Positions 23,904 through 36,390 of a DNA stretch of 64,000 bases are shown in pieces. Origin of the DNA: Dipetalonema caudispina (taxonomy: Eukaryota > Nematoda > Chromadorea > Rhabditida > Onchocercidae); the NCBI GenBank assembly GCA_013365325.1, contig JABVXV010000042.1, positions 62,001-126,000 on the forward strand, written 5' to 3'. Made by a program: the position numbers and the translations under genes. How positions within the stretch are numbered: the first letter of the stretch is position 1; every line of letters begins with the position of its first letter. A model generated the notes under the pieces. The model had not been told where the DNA came from. It ran no database searches and saw only the letters and a list, made by a program, of their open reading frames with translations.

Positions 23904-26004
23904 ATGACGAAATGTAAATGTGGTATGTCACCATTTAATCATTTATTTTTCCTTCTTTTTTCACACTGTTTAATTCTGATTCGTCAATTTTACTCTGAAA
24001 GTGATACCAACTGATAGTAATAAACTACTGATTCATTTCATGATTTATTTTCCAGTCTTGGTATGAGTTACTGATAAAATTTGAACTAATCAAATGGGAA
24101 AGATGTTTAATATATAAATATTTAGGATATTTAAATAAAACTTCCATTAATGCAAGATATGTTAATTGTTCTTTCATTACAATTTCATCAGAGTTTTGAT
24201 CTGATGATGGACGCTCACCCGAGGGAAAGTTTTATTTAAATAGCAGCTGAAACGATAAGTAGATTCAGAAAAAAAAACTGATGAGTGCGAAGCGAATAGT
24301 TAATTAGTACTGTTCAGTTGAGCTACTGTTAGCTTACTTGCCTTCTGTTCTATTAATTGATGAATCATTAAGACAGCTATTTTTGTTAATTGCATCCCAC
24401 ATTTGTATTATGCATAAAATTGACCGAAGCAGACTGTAAAAGGTTAAGGTTCAATCCCTTCGATTTACTGTAATAAGGGTGCTCTATCTCAAGAACAATT
24501 AATCTAAAAAAATTGTCCTCAATTGTCCTTTCACGCAGATGGTCATCTAGCAAATCAGTTTACTTCATATGACCTTTTGTGCTTTTTCCGATCACAGCTT
24601 GCATTTCTATGTCTCTGAAAAAAAAAAAAATTAAATAACCATGAAGGGATGTGCTTCATTTGCTCGATATTTGCAAAAAATATGTGAGCGCTGTTCGTAG
24701 TCTCAAAAAAGCAAATTTGTGATGCAAGCAAAATGCGGAAATATCAGGCAAGAATTATTGCTCAATAAAAGCAAACGATAGAAGCTACGCAAATCAATGT
24801 ATTTCTGGTCTAAAGATCGTTTTACAACGAATTTACGAATTTAAAAATTTCTAATTGTCAATCAAATTTCAAAAACCTAATACAAACAGTTAATTTTGAT
24901 CTAGATTTCCTAAACAGTTTAGTGCAAAATGATTGCAATCAATTTAGAACGTTTCATTTTTGCATCCATTCATTAGAACTTTATTTAATTTATTCGCATT
25001 ATATCAATTCAGAATGGAATTAAGGCTTTTCCTCAAAAATTCAAACTTGCACTGAATTGCATGCCATCTGTTGGGGAATAAATTACTGCACTTTATTTTT
25101 ATCACCTTTTTCAGGATGTCACGAAGGAAAAGAATGCACATGTAAAGGATGTCCCGATAATTCAGAAGGGAAACCGAAATGTAAGTCGATCATTTTCATA
25201 CTTTCACTATTAAAATAAGAACACTAACCAGTTAATTGATAAAATATTAAGAATTTCTATTTATTAAAATCTTAGATAAATTTTTTCCAAAATATTATAC
25301 AATTTTTGTTCAGAATATTTAGAAATATTACGAAAAAAATCGGCAAAGTTTGCAAGTTGGCAGAGAAATACAGAATTGCAAGTTTTTAAATGTTTCGGTA
25401 GAGATGCAGTACACGAGAATATTTATTACACAATAACGTTCTTTTTTACGACGTTTTACGTACGTCACGTCATCATATATGAGTCTCACTGACAAATGTC
25501 TCAAATCTAAACGGTGGTTTTTAGATAGTTTAAAGAAATATAAAACGATTCTTCATCTCATAAATCCATATTGTAAGTACTCGTTCCTTTAGCAATCTTC
25601 AAATTAGCTAATTGATAGCAAATAATGATATCGACAGGATAACTGGAGATCATTTTCGCTTATTTTACATGGATAATTCACCCCAGTCTTTTTTTGCAAG
25701 CAGATGGTAATGCTGTTGACCTTTTGACCTTACGATCTATTCCTTTTCTTTCTGCCAAGCATACAATACACATGCTAATCAAACTCTTGCCTAGAGAGGG
25801 ATTCAATGTATTCAGTAAGCAAGAAATGATTTTATCTTTTATTTCATCGTTATACTTTTCCCCGCTTCCACATTACCTCCTGAATCTTTAGGTGCGGGAT
25901 CATGTCATGGTACTGATACCCATCAGGAGAAAGGTCATGGGGATGCCACGATGGGCAAATGTTGCACTGCAGGAAGCAACAAGCATTGCCATTCGGAAAA
26001 GTGA
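23904..26004 (+). CDS. Metallothionein-like protein
   Basis: Three exons, 23904-23922, 25115-25180 and 25892-26004, join in phase (TGTG|GTATGT, TTTTTCAG; AAAT|GTAAGT, CTTTAG) to give 65 residues with 11 cysteines. The N-terminal part carries KCKCGC and CTCKGC, classic Cys-x-Cys clusters; the C-terminal part has CAGSC and KCC and is rich in histidine (six His overall). There is no signal peptide or aromatic residue. C. elegans MTL-1 and MTL-2 are of similar length but have more Cys, so this is a Cys-poor, His-richer relative. Expected role: cytosolic binding of zinc, cadmium or copper and stress buffering. The first exon holds only six codons, and the introns (1192 and 711 bp) dwarf the coding part. 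Copies of an 88-bp repeat with a GATA motif lie upstream and in intron 1. A different small Cys-rich protein cannot be excluded. Confidence 0.68.
24018..24105. repeat. 88-bp direct repeat, copy 2 (metallothionein intron 1)
   Basis: Second copy of the element at 23591-23678, lying 95 bp inside intron 1 and again containing CTGATAA (24071-24077). The two copies bracket the tiny first exon. Confidence 0.92.
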
Positions 26005-27816
26005 AGGAATTGATCGCGACGAATCGATGGATTTTATTTTGGTGAATCCTTGAAATTTCAACTAATTAATTAAAATAGAACAGTGAAGAAATGATCGGGA
26101 AACTGCCTACAATTGCCTAATAACATGACATATGTATTCAACCTACATAGCTAACCTTGACGTTTCGACGCTATGCACTATCCAACTCCTTCGACCTTAG
26201 ATCATAACGAGGCAAAACAATCACTCTATCGAGAATAAGCACTTCAAATCTGTTCACTGATTGATTGTCACAAAGCTACATTTATCTTTTCATCCTTACT
26301 ACCACTACCTTGATTGTTCACTGTTTATTTCCCGTAATTGCTAGCAAATTTAGGTGTCCTTTATAGAATACCGGACGAATTGTACAAGCCTGGAAACCTT
26401 AACTAATAGTGGCGTAACTTAGCTAGTCTTAAATCTTTGATTACTTAGTTCGTCCGTTAAAGAAATCATTAAATCGCATTGGAAGGCTCAGGTAAGTATC
26501 GAGAATAACAACATTTATAATATTTTTTTATTGCCATACGAATAAGGCACACGTAATAATATCTTACCGTACTATTCCAGGACTTCTGAACCACGGAAAT
26601 AATTCAAAGACAAATATATTTGAATGAAAAGAACATCCTCAAATGTATCATCATTCAATTCTTCTATGTCATTTTTCATAAATTCACTAGAAAAATATAC
26701 CCAGCAAATAACATTGATTCTTTTAAACGTATATGAATATCCTATTCTTTTCTAAATTACAACATCATTAGATTGAATATCTAAACGTTAGCTCCTTCGA
26801 GAATAAATGGGTTCTGTTGAAAATCGCTGCAACATTGTCACAAGAGCAAAATCTCGCCAAAGATTTAATCTGGATTGAAATCACACTTTATAGTGGGTTC
26901 TACTGAAATAAATCTCTATTGAGATAAATTGGATTATTACTCATATGAGTAAGACATGAAGGAAATGTAAATAAATGGTTGGGATCACAAGGATCGTGCT
27001 ATTGACTATTTCAAGTGTGAATGTGAATTCCCTTTCTACTTACACTGACATCTACAATTTCGTTGATTTGATGGTCATTTATACATTTGAGGATTCTAAC
27101 CACTCACCCAACTTTAGACTGATTTCACTGATTTATTTTGTCCGATTACAAAAAAAAAAAAAAATTCTTTCATTTCATAAATATTTCTTCAGATAGAGAG
27201 GTAAAACGTATGAAAAAGTAATGAACATCAAAACTGATATCGGACACTGAAATTGATCAACAAGCAGTAACAACTATTAGAGGGAATCACTGGGATCTCA
27301 GTTGAAAAACGCGACATGAAAAAATGCAAACACCAAAAATCGTGACATAGTCTTTATAATACTCAAAAAAATGAACGTCAATAAACCAGCCAACCCAAAA
27401 CATACGACAAACCGAACCTTTCTGCACCCGAAAACTCAAAACTGATAAAAAGTAATTTGAATTCCAAGTTTTAATTCTTTTGCGTCTACATTTTGGTTCA
27501 AAATACTAGTAAATTATAGAAATATGCAAACAACAATTCATTTGAAAAAAAACCTTCAAAATATCGGTCCATAAAAATTAATCATATCATAAAGTCAAAT
27601 TAGCATTCTCTACCACAGAAATATAGTTGCATATACTACATACACAAATCATTTAATCATGCATTCACTTTGGTTTCCAACGCAATGTTTTTAATCTCAA
27701 TAATATGCGATAGCATTTATCGCATATCATTAATACGGAAATACGAAATATCTAACACATAAACAGTGGGAGTGGTAATGGGTTTGACTATATTGCTTGA
27801 GAAACAATAAAGGCAT
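26005..27816. other. Intergenic region
   Basis: About 1.8 kb between the convergent 3' ends of the metallothionein-like and Samp1 genes. The short frame at 26975-27196 ends in an A run and is not convincing. Nothing else is seen. Confidence 0.5.
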
Positions 27817-30800
27817 TCATGATTTCGCAGAATAAAACAGTTTGCAGAACATGAAAACATTCAAAACTAAACTTAACAGTGTCCCTAACACACAAATGAT
27901 ATTAAATAGTGTAAATTTCGGTGGATCAGGTGTTATACTCGCTGATGTCATCGTTGACGGAGCAAATGATCTCACATAGCGTGAGGCAGGACGATACATT
28001 CCACTATCCAAAAACATTCCTTCTCGTGTATCGCGAATTCGCAAACGAGGTTCCGCCAATACCGGTTTTTTCATAGAATCGAAAGGGCCTATAAAAGTTA
28101 TGTGTTTATGAACGAAAAAAAATACCCTAGTTTATGTGTGAACATTTACATATAACGACTAAGCAAAAACATGAGATAGGTTTATTTCAAGGTATCACCT
28201 CGCCGTTGTCGCAAGATTGGTGTCCTTTTAGGAGGATTCAACTCATCACCAAGTGATAAGGAATTGAAGAGTTTCCCTAATTCTCTTGAAGGTGTTGATT
28301 CTCGAGATGAGATAGTTCTATCCCGCACACTTCCCGAAAAGGATACACTCCTATTGGTATGCACAGATGGGGTGCTACACTGCGATACTGGAGTGCTTGC
28401 TATTGAAAACGCACTGAAAATATCATATATAATAAACATTTTTAAATGACTTGGTATTCATTACTATTATGTGGACGGTAGGTGAAGCGTAATTGAAAGT
28501 GAAAAAGAAGTTGTTTAAAAGATGCATCTGACTGCTTCTACATCTCATTTCTCATCTAATTAGACTAAAAATACTAAAAATTTTCTCATCTTCATAGCAT
28601 TAAATGAATTATTCTGCAAACAAAATACAACTGAATTGGGTGAAACTTTTATATGCATCGATTATCCATAACGCCTAAAACGCATTATAAATCAGAATTA
28701 GTTTCAAAATTCGAGCTAATGAATATTAGAGGATACCTTCTTATGATACTGTTCGGCCGTTTTCGATGCAACAATTTTCGAGGAAAAAACGCAACAGCAA
28801 ATGAAACTATACATAGTATAGACACGAAACTTAATTGCGAAAGGAGCAATTCTTGCTTCTCACCTTCACTATTTTTTAGGAATAACAACACACACCTGAA
28901 ATCAGTATTTAGTTTCTTAGAATTGTTATGCAGAATGAAACTGAACTGTTATAAATATTTGAATCAGTAACTGTCCATCAACTAAACTGAAAGGTATTTT
29001 CTCCGAAATTTTGCATTTCTCATATTTGGCTGTTGTCAATTAACAGCAGAACATTATAAAAACTACTTTCCAAAACTACTTTAAAGACAATAAATATTTG
29101 GTAATTATCTACATAAAGAAATGTTCTTCACTTGTTCAGTATACTTTATACTGATCATTCTGAAGCAGTGGCACTAACCAAATAAAAAATGAAACGATAT
29201 CGGGCAAAGATCGTCGAGCATGCATTACAATCACTGAGGTAATATGCGAACCGAGGCCAAGGAGAATTATCTTTGAAACGTGGAACATGAGAAATGGTAT
29301 CCACGAAGATAGCACATAACAAGGTAACAACTGACTCAAGTCGAACAACTAAAAACAAATTATTTGAAACATGTTGTTCGCAGTGTTCAACAGTGTTGAT
29401 AGTTTCTTTCAAAAGGAAATGTGATAAGTATCTTAACGAAAAGACTATCCCAAACATTCAAAAAGTTTAAAACTCACATAACTAGTAGTATTGTCTTGTA
29501 GCTGCAGCAAATAAACAACGAAAAGACAGCAAGAAATAAAGAATGTGACCAGATTTAAACAGTTCGAGACACGTCCACAGTTAAAGAGTGCTGCACGACA
29601 ACGTCGGTGTCTGCGACCGCGTCGTGGTACTTCACTGACCTATGAATCAAATGTTAAAGTGACGCGAAGGAAAGCAGTTCCACTAGAAAGTTTTTTAGGA
29701 TAGGAAACTTAAAATTAAACATTTTGGTTTCTTAACTTCATCTCATTCATAACCTCTGGGACATTATTTTTAGTTACTTAGCATAAACTATTATTGCTCA
29801 ATAATTTCCTGCACGCAAAGCATACACTTTCTTCACTAAAGATTTCTTTGAAAATGAAATCAAAATGAAAGTACCTCGGAAAAGTATTTTTGTGAAGGTT
29901 GATTGTAATGATGGATAGGGGTGGATTTGACCGAAACAGTGCGACTGATTTGTAGTTGATTTAAACCAAATTTCTATAATAGCAACAGCTATCCAATTAA
30001 ACAATCATTAAAAAAAGTAATCGAGGACCAGAGTCAATTGTATCAAAAATAAATTTTTCTGTCTTTATAAGACTGTTTAAAACCAGCAAAAAAATCTCAG
30101 CGAATCACTTTATGATTATCACTGCACCGCAATAAAGCAAGTAACATGTTACTTTTTCTTTATCTTCCAGCCACCCGAACTATTTCACAGAAACTTAGAA
30201 TCGAAATCAATTATTTAATCCAAGATTTTAAAATATCTTTCTTACTCCTCTAGAGTGAGAGAAATGAAAGTGAATTGTACGGAATATATAAAGCGACCTT
30301 GTCTAATTCCAGTTTTCTTTGAACAACTTGCTCACAATCATTGCAAAGCGGATAGCTCTTATGCAAACGTGCTTTATATACTTCGAACTCGCCATCAAAA
30401 TTTGCCTTAAATTGTCTGCCAAGTTAAAAAAAAAAAAAAAAAAAAAACGATATGCGGAGTATGATGCACTTCTACGATCTGTCCCAGACAGTCACTCAAA
30501 CAACAAGACCTTTAGATCTATCTCATAATCGTATTTCACTGAAAAAGTATGTGCTTTTTTTTCTCGAAGCCATAGAGAAAAAAAAAAAAAAAACTAGTCA
30601 CGAGCTTAAACATTAGAAAAAAAACCTCATTTCGAGGTTCGAATTTGTTGATTTGTGATTGAATACGCGCTTGCTGCATGTTGCATCTTTGACATAAACC
30701 ACTGGTGGTGACTGATTCTCGACTTTCATTTATCTTATTATTGTCGATATGCGGCTAAAGAAGCAAATTTGGTTAATTAAACAGAAATTTAATGGACCGC

Positions 30801-31468
30801 AAAACGATGATATGTACGACAAAAAATATTCTAGTTATATTGAAACCCGTTTTGTGATATTAAATTAAATCTAAAATTTACGGTTTAAGTGTTTTAAAAT
30901 TCTTCAAAGGGAAGATTAAATTAGGAGAGGCCTTAAATTAAGCACTGCCAAAATTGTCATTCATAATCTGGAATGCCACTAGCACTACTCTAACCATGTG
31001 GTTACTTTATCAACAAAAACATCCAAGATATATTGTGGTAAATTGATATTACCACTGTTTATGTTACACAAAGTTCTTCAAGTTTCAGCTAAGAAAAACC
31101 TTTTTTTTAGGTGCCGGATTTAGAAATTCATATTTTTGCTCTGGAATGAATCGATCATAATCGCCATCCTCCTTAAAACCATTGTATTGTCCACATTTAG
31201 GACAAATAAATGCTTTTTGAGTGCAATAGGAGACGCGAACATTTTCATTGCAGAACCAACAATTTACCATTACTTTCCAAAATGGCCTGAATATATCTTA
31301 TTAATCAATAACAAATAATCCAAACAAAAGATAAAGAAGTGAATTTTCTAGTATAGAAAAAATTTCAGCCACAACAACTTACCTAACGATATGGTACAGG
31401 AAATAGAAAATAAGAGCAATAGGAAGGATAATAGAACTGGCGCTCCACAACGATAAGCCCCCTACCAT
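27817..31468 (-). CDS. samp-1: Inner nuclear membrane protein Samp1/TMEM201/NET5 (Ima1 family)
   Basis: Nine exons: 31383-31468, 31100-31286, 30626-30754, 30298-30405, 29875-29973, 29478-29639, 29179-29348, 28199-28413, 27817-28088. Together they encode 475 residues in continuous phase. Residues 8-28 form a first membrane helix. An Ima1-type zinc-finger domain follows, with CxxC at 38/41 and 57/60, the family signature QYNGF (62-66), CxxC at 112/115 and CxxC at 155/158. Two or more hydrophobic segments occupy about 225-310, then a Ser-rich nucleoplasmic stretch and a last helix near the C terminus. The family links the nuclear lamina to LINC complexes and centrosome or nucleus positioning. 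The exon 7 donor is the least certain: TG|GTTAGT fits phase better than a later GTATAC. Exons 2 and 3 end in U-rich donors (G|GTTTTT). It lies downstream of raga-1 on the same strand. Confidence 0.9.
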
Positions 31469-32616
31469 CCCTGAAAAGCGACCTGAACGATCAGAAAAAA
31501 AAGTAATAATCTCCTACTCGTATTGGCTAAATCTGCGAAAAACTTCATGAACTGAAGTTTAAATTTATAGCGATAATATATTTTGCATAAATCATGACAT
31601 ACACATTTCTTTAATCTTCCGATATATACCAACGTCCCAAAACCTAATAATTTTGAAATTTCGTGAATCGCACTCACTGATTTTTAGCAATAAGCAATAC
31701 TAACATACTTTTAATATGTCGAACAGGCAATAAAAATACAGATTTTGATGAAAATATAGAGAATATTTTATTAAAAAAAGTATGACGTACATGACTACAT
31801 ATATTCCCCCAACAAACTAATTCCTATCCTGAAAAATTTATTGAATGACAGGGGTTCCTGTATCAGATATTAGTTTTGGAGGCACGAGAAATATGAAAAA
31901 TGTAAGATGTGTAGAAATAAAAGAGGTCTTCGAGGACGACTTATAGTACAACAGTCTAACTTTATAAATTTCATTTTGGATACATGGTAGAATATAACTA
32001 ATGATCGCCCCTTAACACCTTAAAATTACTCTTTATTTTAATCCAAAATCAAAAAGTAAATCTAAAGTACACAAATAAAAGACAAACATAAGGATGAAAC
32101 TTGTTAGTAATGCTTCACATCAAGTAATGAATACAGCTCACTTTGTAGCTCTGAAAAAAACAATTTAGATCACTCTGAAACTGTCATTCGCTCGTGTCAT
32201 CAAGAAAAAAAATGATATAACCGATGAAAATACAAAAAATAGATTTAACAATGCGGAAATATCTAGGAAAGAAAAGAAGAGATCAGGGAACTTTCGATTC
32301 AAAAATTATGATAAAAGAAAAACTTCAAGAAAATGCCTGGATAACCATCGCGATCATAGTTCAAGTCATCGAATAAATACAGCGTCTCGGTGACAAGGAA
32401 CGAAAATTTGCAGTTACAATTCATAGCAATTATTGGAAAACTGTGATATGGACTATCACGAAAAACAGTCGGTAACGAAAGATGGCAATAAAATGTGATG
32501 TAAGTTTGGATGTCACTTCAAGCTGTAATAACTCAATCCATTACAACAAGAAATATTCGGTTCGTTCTGCAGATAAGAATGGAGAATGGCAGTGAGCATG
32601 TCGAAGAACTTTACCG
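31469..32616. other. raga-1 to samp-1 intercistronic region
   Basis: About 1.15 kb between the raga-1 stop and the samp-1 start, both on the minus strand. TTTTCAG ends at 31471, two bases before the samp-1 ATG, and GTTCAG ends at 31483. Either could accept a spliced leader if the pair is co-transcribed. No coding exon is seen. Confidence 0.5.
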
Positions 32617-35563
32617 CTACCGAGCTTCTAGTTTTTCGAAATGTTTTCGAGCATTCCTTATATTCATTAACGTTGCAGCAGATGCTGAAAATTTTTAAAA
32701 ATCATAATAATTCATGCTAATTCGGCAGAATAATTAGTAAGAAGTATTTTCATATGACTATTAGTCCAAATAATCAATTGTTGAAGGTTTTATATAGAAA
32801 TTAATATACTAGTCTTATTTATCTCACGCACGTATTTGTTTCAGCAAACAGATTCAACAAACTACACAATCCTAAGCACCTGATAATGGTTCCGAGCAAA
32901 GCGCTACATCTCTTTTTCAGTTGTGTTTGAAGGTAGCAATGTTTATTGAAAAGTTGAAATAATTTGCTTTCATTTACCAAGAAAATTCAGTACTCTTAAT
33001 ATAAAGGAAGTGACTTACAGACAGTTGCATCCGATAGGACTACCATAATGAATGTATTGCAGGTAAAGCTATCAATAAATGCGGCAAATTTACTGTTCCG
33101 GACACACATACATTCAAATTGGGAACCCAGCTTGCTATAACAATAATTTATTCATAAATTTCTCAAAAATTTTTGATTTTTCCAAAAGTGAGAGAATGTT
33201 ATACACAGTCATTAGTTTGAGCCTCGCAAATTTCCTTTACATCCGAGATATTTTGATATGATGACCGCAAGTCTGTGAACACTCAGGTCCGAGTATTTAA
33301 AAAATAAAATCAATAAATAACGAAATTATAGACTGGAATTGGAAAGGAGATGGATTACGCCCACTAAGCTATTAATGTAATTATTTGTCCTTAAAGCAGC
33401 AAGTAAACTTAGATAATATACCAATTGCTTTAGAGTAATGCAAGTTATGAAATCTAGGAATGAAAAGTGTAGATCAGTAAACCAAGTGAAAATAACTACG
33501 GAAGAATTAATTAAGGATAGGAGAAAAGGAACAGCTAAATCTATGATAATAAGCAGCTTTCGACGGAAACTTTACTAACATGATCGGTTTTAGATTATGC
33601 TATCATCTCACGTTCAATTTTTTTAAAACAATGATAACTGAAACAGAACCTGCACGATAATTTGAACTGTTTGATGATGTTTGAAACTTTCTCAAAACGG
33701 TGAACATCTTCATGTTGGACAATTTGTGCCTGTGCTATCACAAGGAAAGTTGCCTTCTCGAATAATAACACCTGTAAAATGTGAATTATACCAACGAAAT
33801 ATTCCAGAAACTACAGAAATAGTATCATCACCTTTAAAGATTCCAAATTTCCAAAAGTTAAAGACATGAAAAACTGTTTATCTAAAAAGCAAATATTTGA
33901 AAAATTTACTCCAAATACACATAACTCGTTCCCCTAATTTACACATCTAGGAATGAAAAAAGGAGTTTTAACAATTTTCTTTTCTCGAATAAAATATAAA
34001 CATAGAAATGAAAATTACAGAACCAACTTCGTCAGCGTCCAAAATTACAGCAAACTGTTTCAATCTGGCTTCCATCGATGCAACATTTGGTACTAAATGA
34101 CAAACGATCGCCGACCAAGCCTGAACTGGACAGGATTTCAATTTTGAAAATTTTAGAAGTTATATGTAGAAAAATTAAACTAGCATGAGAATATACTTTG
34201 TAAAGCGTTTCGTCCCATATCGACGATCGGTAACACTGCCGTACGACATTATCATGACCAAATTTTTCAGCAGCAAGCTTCGATCTGCACATTATATCTC
34301 GTTCTTTCTCTGCGAACACCTAAAATAGCAAATTGTATGAGATCACTCATTTCTGTTATGTGAAACAAGCAAATAAATGAGGGAACAAGGAGAAAAATGC
34401 AAGAACATTAGAAATTACAGTGAGATGCTTCCGCTTAAAAGATGTAAGCTTACATCCAACACAATTGTGTTAAGCTCTCTGAGCTATTTGTCTCCAATCT
34501 CCACAAATGTTACTTCTGTTACGTACGTCTGTCAAATCCATAATATTAGGTAAAATCCTACTATAAAAGCTTTCAAAAAACCACATATAAGTGCAGCATG
34601 AGTAGAAAAATCAAATGATTTCGAATTCATTTTATGGATCAATATACAATTGCCAACCTGATCTCTGTGTTCTTCAGAAACCAAGTCCATTTTGTGTATT
34701 AAACAAAATACTTTGGCGTTTGGTGAGTTTTGAATTAGTGCTTCCAAACATGACTGGTAATATCGATAATCTTTTTCCAGTTCACGACTTTCTACGTCGA
34801 AAACGTATATCAGCACCTAAACATCGAAAGAAATGAAAGATGGTTAAACGAACTTAGAGTATTAATACCTTAAATACAGAAATAACAAAAGCTAGGCTTT
34901 CACCGAATATTTCGTTGCCTACTTTGAATCGTCCTCGCTAAAGCAGTCTTATTAATTTAAGGTGAATCTAGATTTTGGATATGAAATAGTAGATATTGAA
35001 AAAGGATCCATGCCTGAACATTTTTGAAGATTTGGTCCTTCTGTGAAGCTAAGTAATTCTCCATAAACGCTTCTTGACCACCACAATCCCAAAGATGCAA
35101 TACTAGATTACCCAGAAACCTGTAGTTGGCAACAGTGTGGAACACACACTAATATTCATAAATAGAAATACATATACATATTTAAACTTCAAACCCTTTT
35201 TGTTTGATTCACTCTTGAAGGCTGTAGCTCTAAGCTGATATCCTGACTGATTCCAATTATGGACAACAAAACAGCTAATTTGGGGACTGTTTACAACAAA
35301 TAAGGTGTTAATAAAATGCAAAGTGCATCATTCCTAATTGCTGAACAAGCATATCTGTAGTCACAACAGGTTATCGGAAATTTCAGATTTTCATACAATT
35401 TCAGCGGAAGAGAAACAACTAACCGAATATGAGCATGCTCTACCTCCATCGTTGGTCCAAGACGATTCGTGTCACGAGCAATATAATTGGCAAATATGAT
35501 GGAACGCATTGAAGTCTTCCCAGAACCGCTTTTTCCCATCAATAGTACTTTTCGTTTCGACAT
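32617..35563 (-). CDS. raga-1: RagA/B small GTPase
   Basis: Eight exons: 35424-35563, 35014-35119, 34658-34816, 34197-34319, 34028-34120, 33650-33771, 33019-33134, 32617-32684. They encode 308 residues, close to the 313 of human RagA. The nucleotide-binding site is clear: P-loop GKSGSGKTS (10-18), switch II WDCGGQ (57-62) and HKMD (123-126). The C-terminal part carries the Rag roadblock-type dimerisation region, ending in [13 protein letters not shown]. Known role: with RagC/D it recruits TORC1 to the lysosome when amino acids are plentiful. The start is the ATG at 35563, just before the P-loop, with a TTTTGTAG acceptor 17 bases upstream. Intron 2 appears to use a GC donor (CAG|GCATGG), because the GT alternative would delete two residues conserved in the family. 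Confidence 0.97.
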
Positions 35564-35579
35564 CCTCTTTTCACTCCTT

Positions 35580-35581
35580 CT
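35580..35581 (-). promoter_or_regulatory. Putative trans-splice acceptor, raga-1
   Basis: Minus-strand ATTTTGTAG ends here, 16 bases upstream of the raga-1 ATG at 35563. Fits a spliced-leader site; a 5'UTR intron is possible. Confidence 0.45.
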
Positions 35582-36390
35582 ACAAAATGATTTTAAGAAA
35601 AATTAACACTAATATATTGCAGAGAAACAATTTAGCTGGATTCTCCCTTCCTGTCTACTATATCTGACCAGTCCTACCTAGATTATATTATTCTGAACCT
35701 GATCCTCGCTCTTTCTTCGACTTTTGTCTGCGAAAGCTTACGCTTCTTGTACTTCCACTTGTTTCATGATCTCTTTGTCCAAAATTTATTCTTTAGCTGA
35801 TCTGCCGATGGAAATTTCTTTGTCACGCGTCAGTGAAACCTGGAATCTTACCAGCGTCCGCTATCATATCCATCTAATCTGATGAATATAATCTGCATGA
35901 ACACTTCAAAATTCGCAACGATGATAAATACCGCAGTTGCCTTTCTTGTGTATTTACAAATTTAAATTAAACAAGCAATAAAAATGCACAATAGAAGACA
36001 AAAGTTCGCTAAACATGTTGAGCCAGTTTGCTAAACATGTAGTCAAATTTTTGATTTCGATGGTGAGAAGGCGAACAAATAGGAAAGGTTTGAAAATTAG
36101 TTAAAGTAGGATATTTTTAACAACCAACTCCATAAGATAAGATAATCGTATCATACCGTTAAAACAATTTCAAATTCTAGGCAAGAGGAAATCATTTATT
36201 TTTCCCATTTTAAATATGGACAAGGAACGCGGAATGTGCGTTTCTGCATATGTACTTGATTGTGTCTTGCATGTTTATTCGTCATCAACTTCAAGCTACT
36301 ACTACTATAAAAAATTGCTTCATCATTCCGAAATGAAAAATGTGTCAGTGTTTACATTATGATCACCAGAACATAGTAACAAAAAATTTT
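35582..36390. other. Intergenic region upstream of raga-1
   Basis: About 800 bp with no recognisable exon. It contains a short direct repeat, GTTCGCTAAACATGTTGAGCC-like, around 36005-36040 (TTTGCTAAACATGT seen again). Likely promoter or intercistronic DNA. Confidence 0.4.

Noticed and set aside
28264..28449. Plus-strand 61-codon frame
   Set aside because: Antisense to samp-1 exon 8.
33681..33869. Plus-strand 62-codon frame
   Set aside because: Antisense to raga-1 exon 6.
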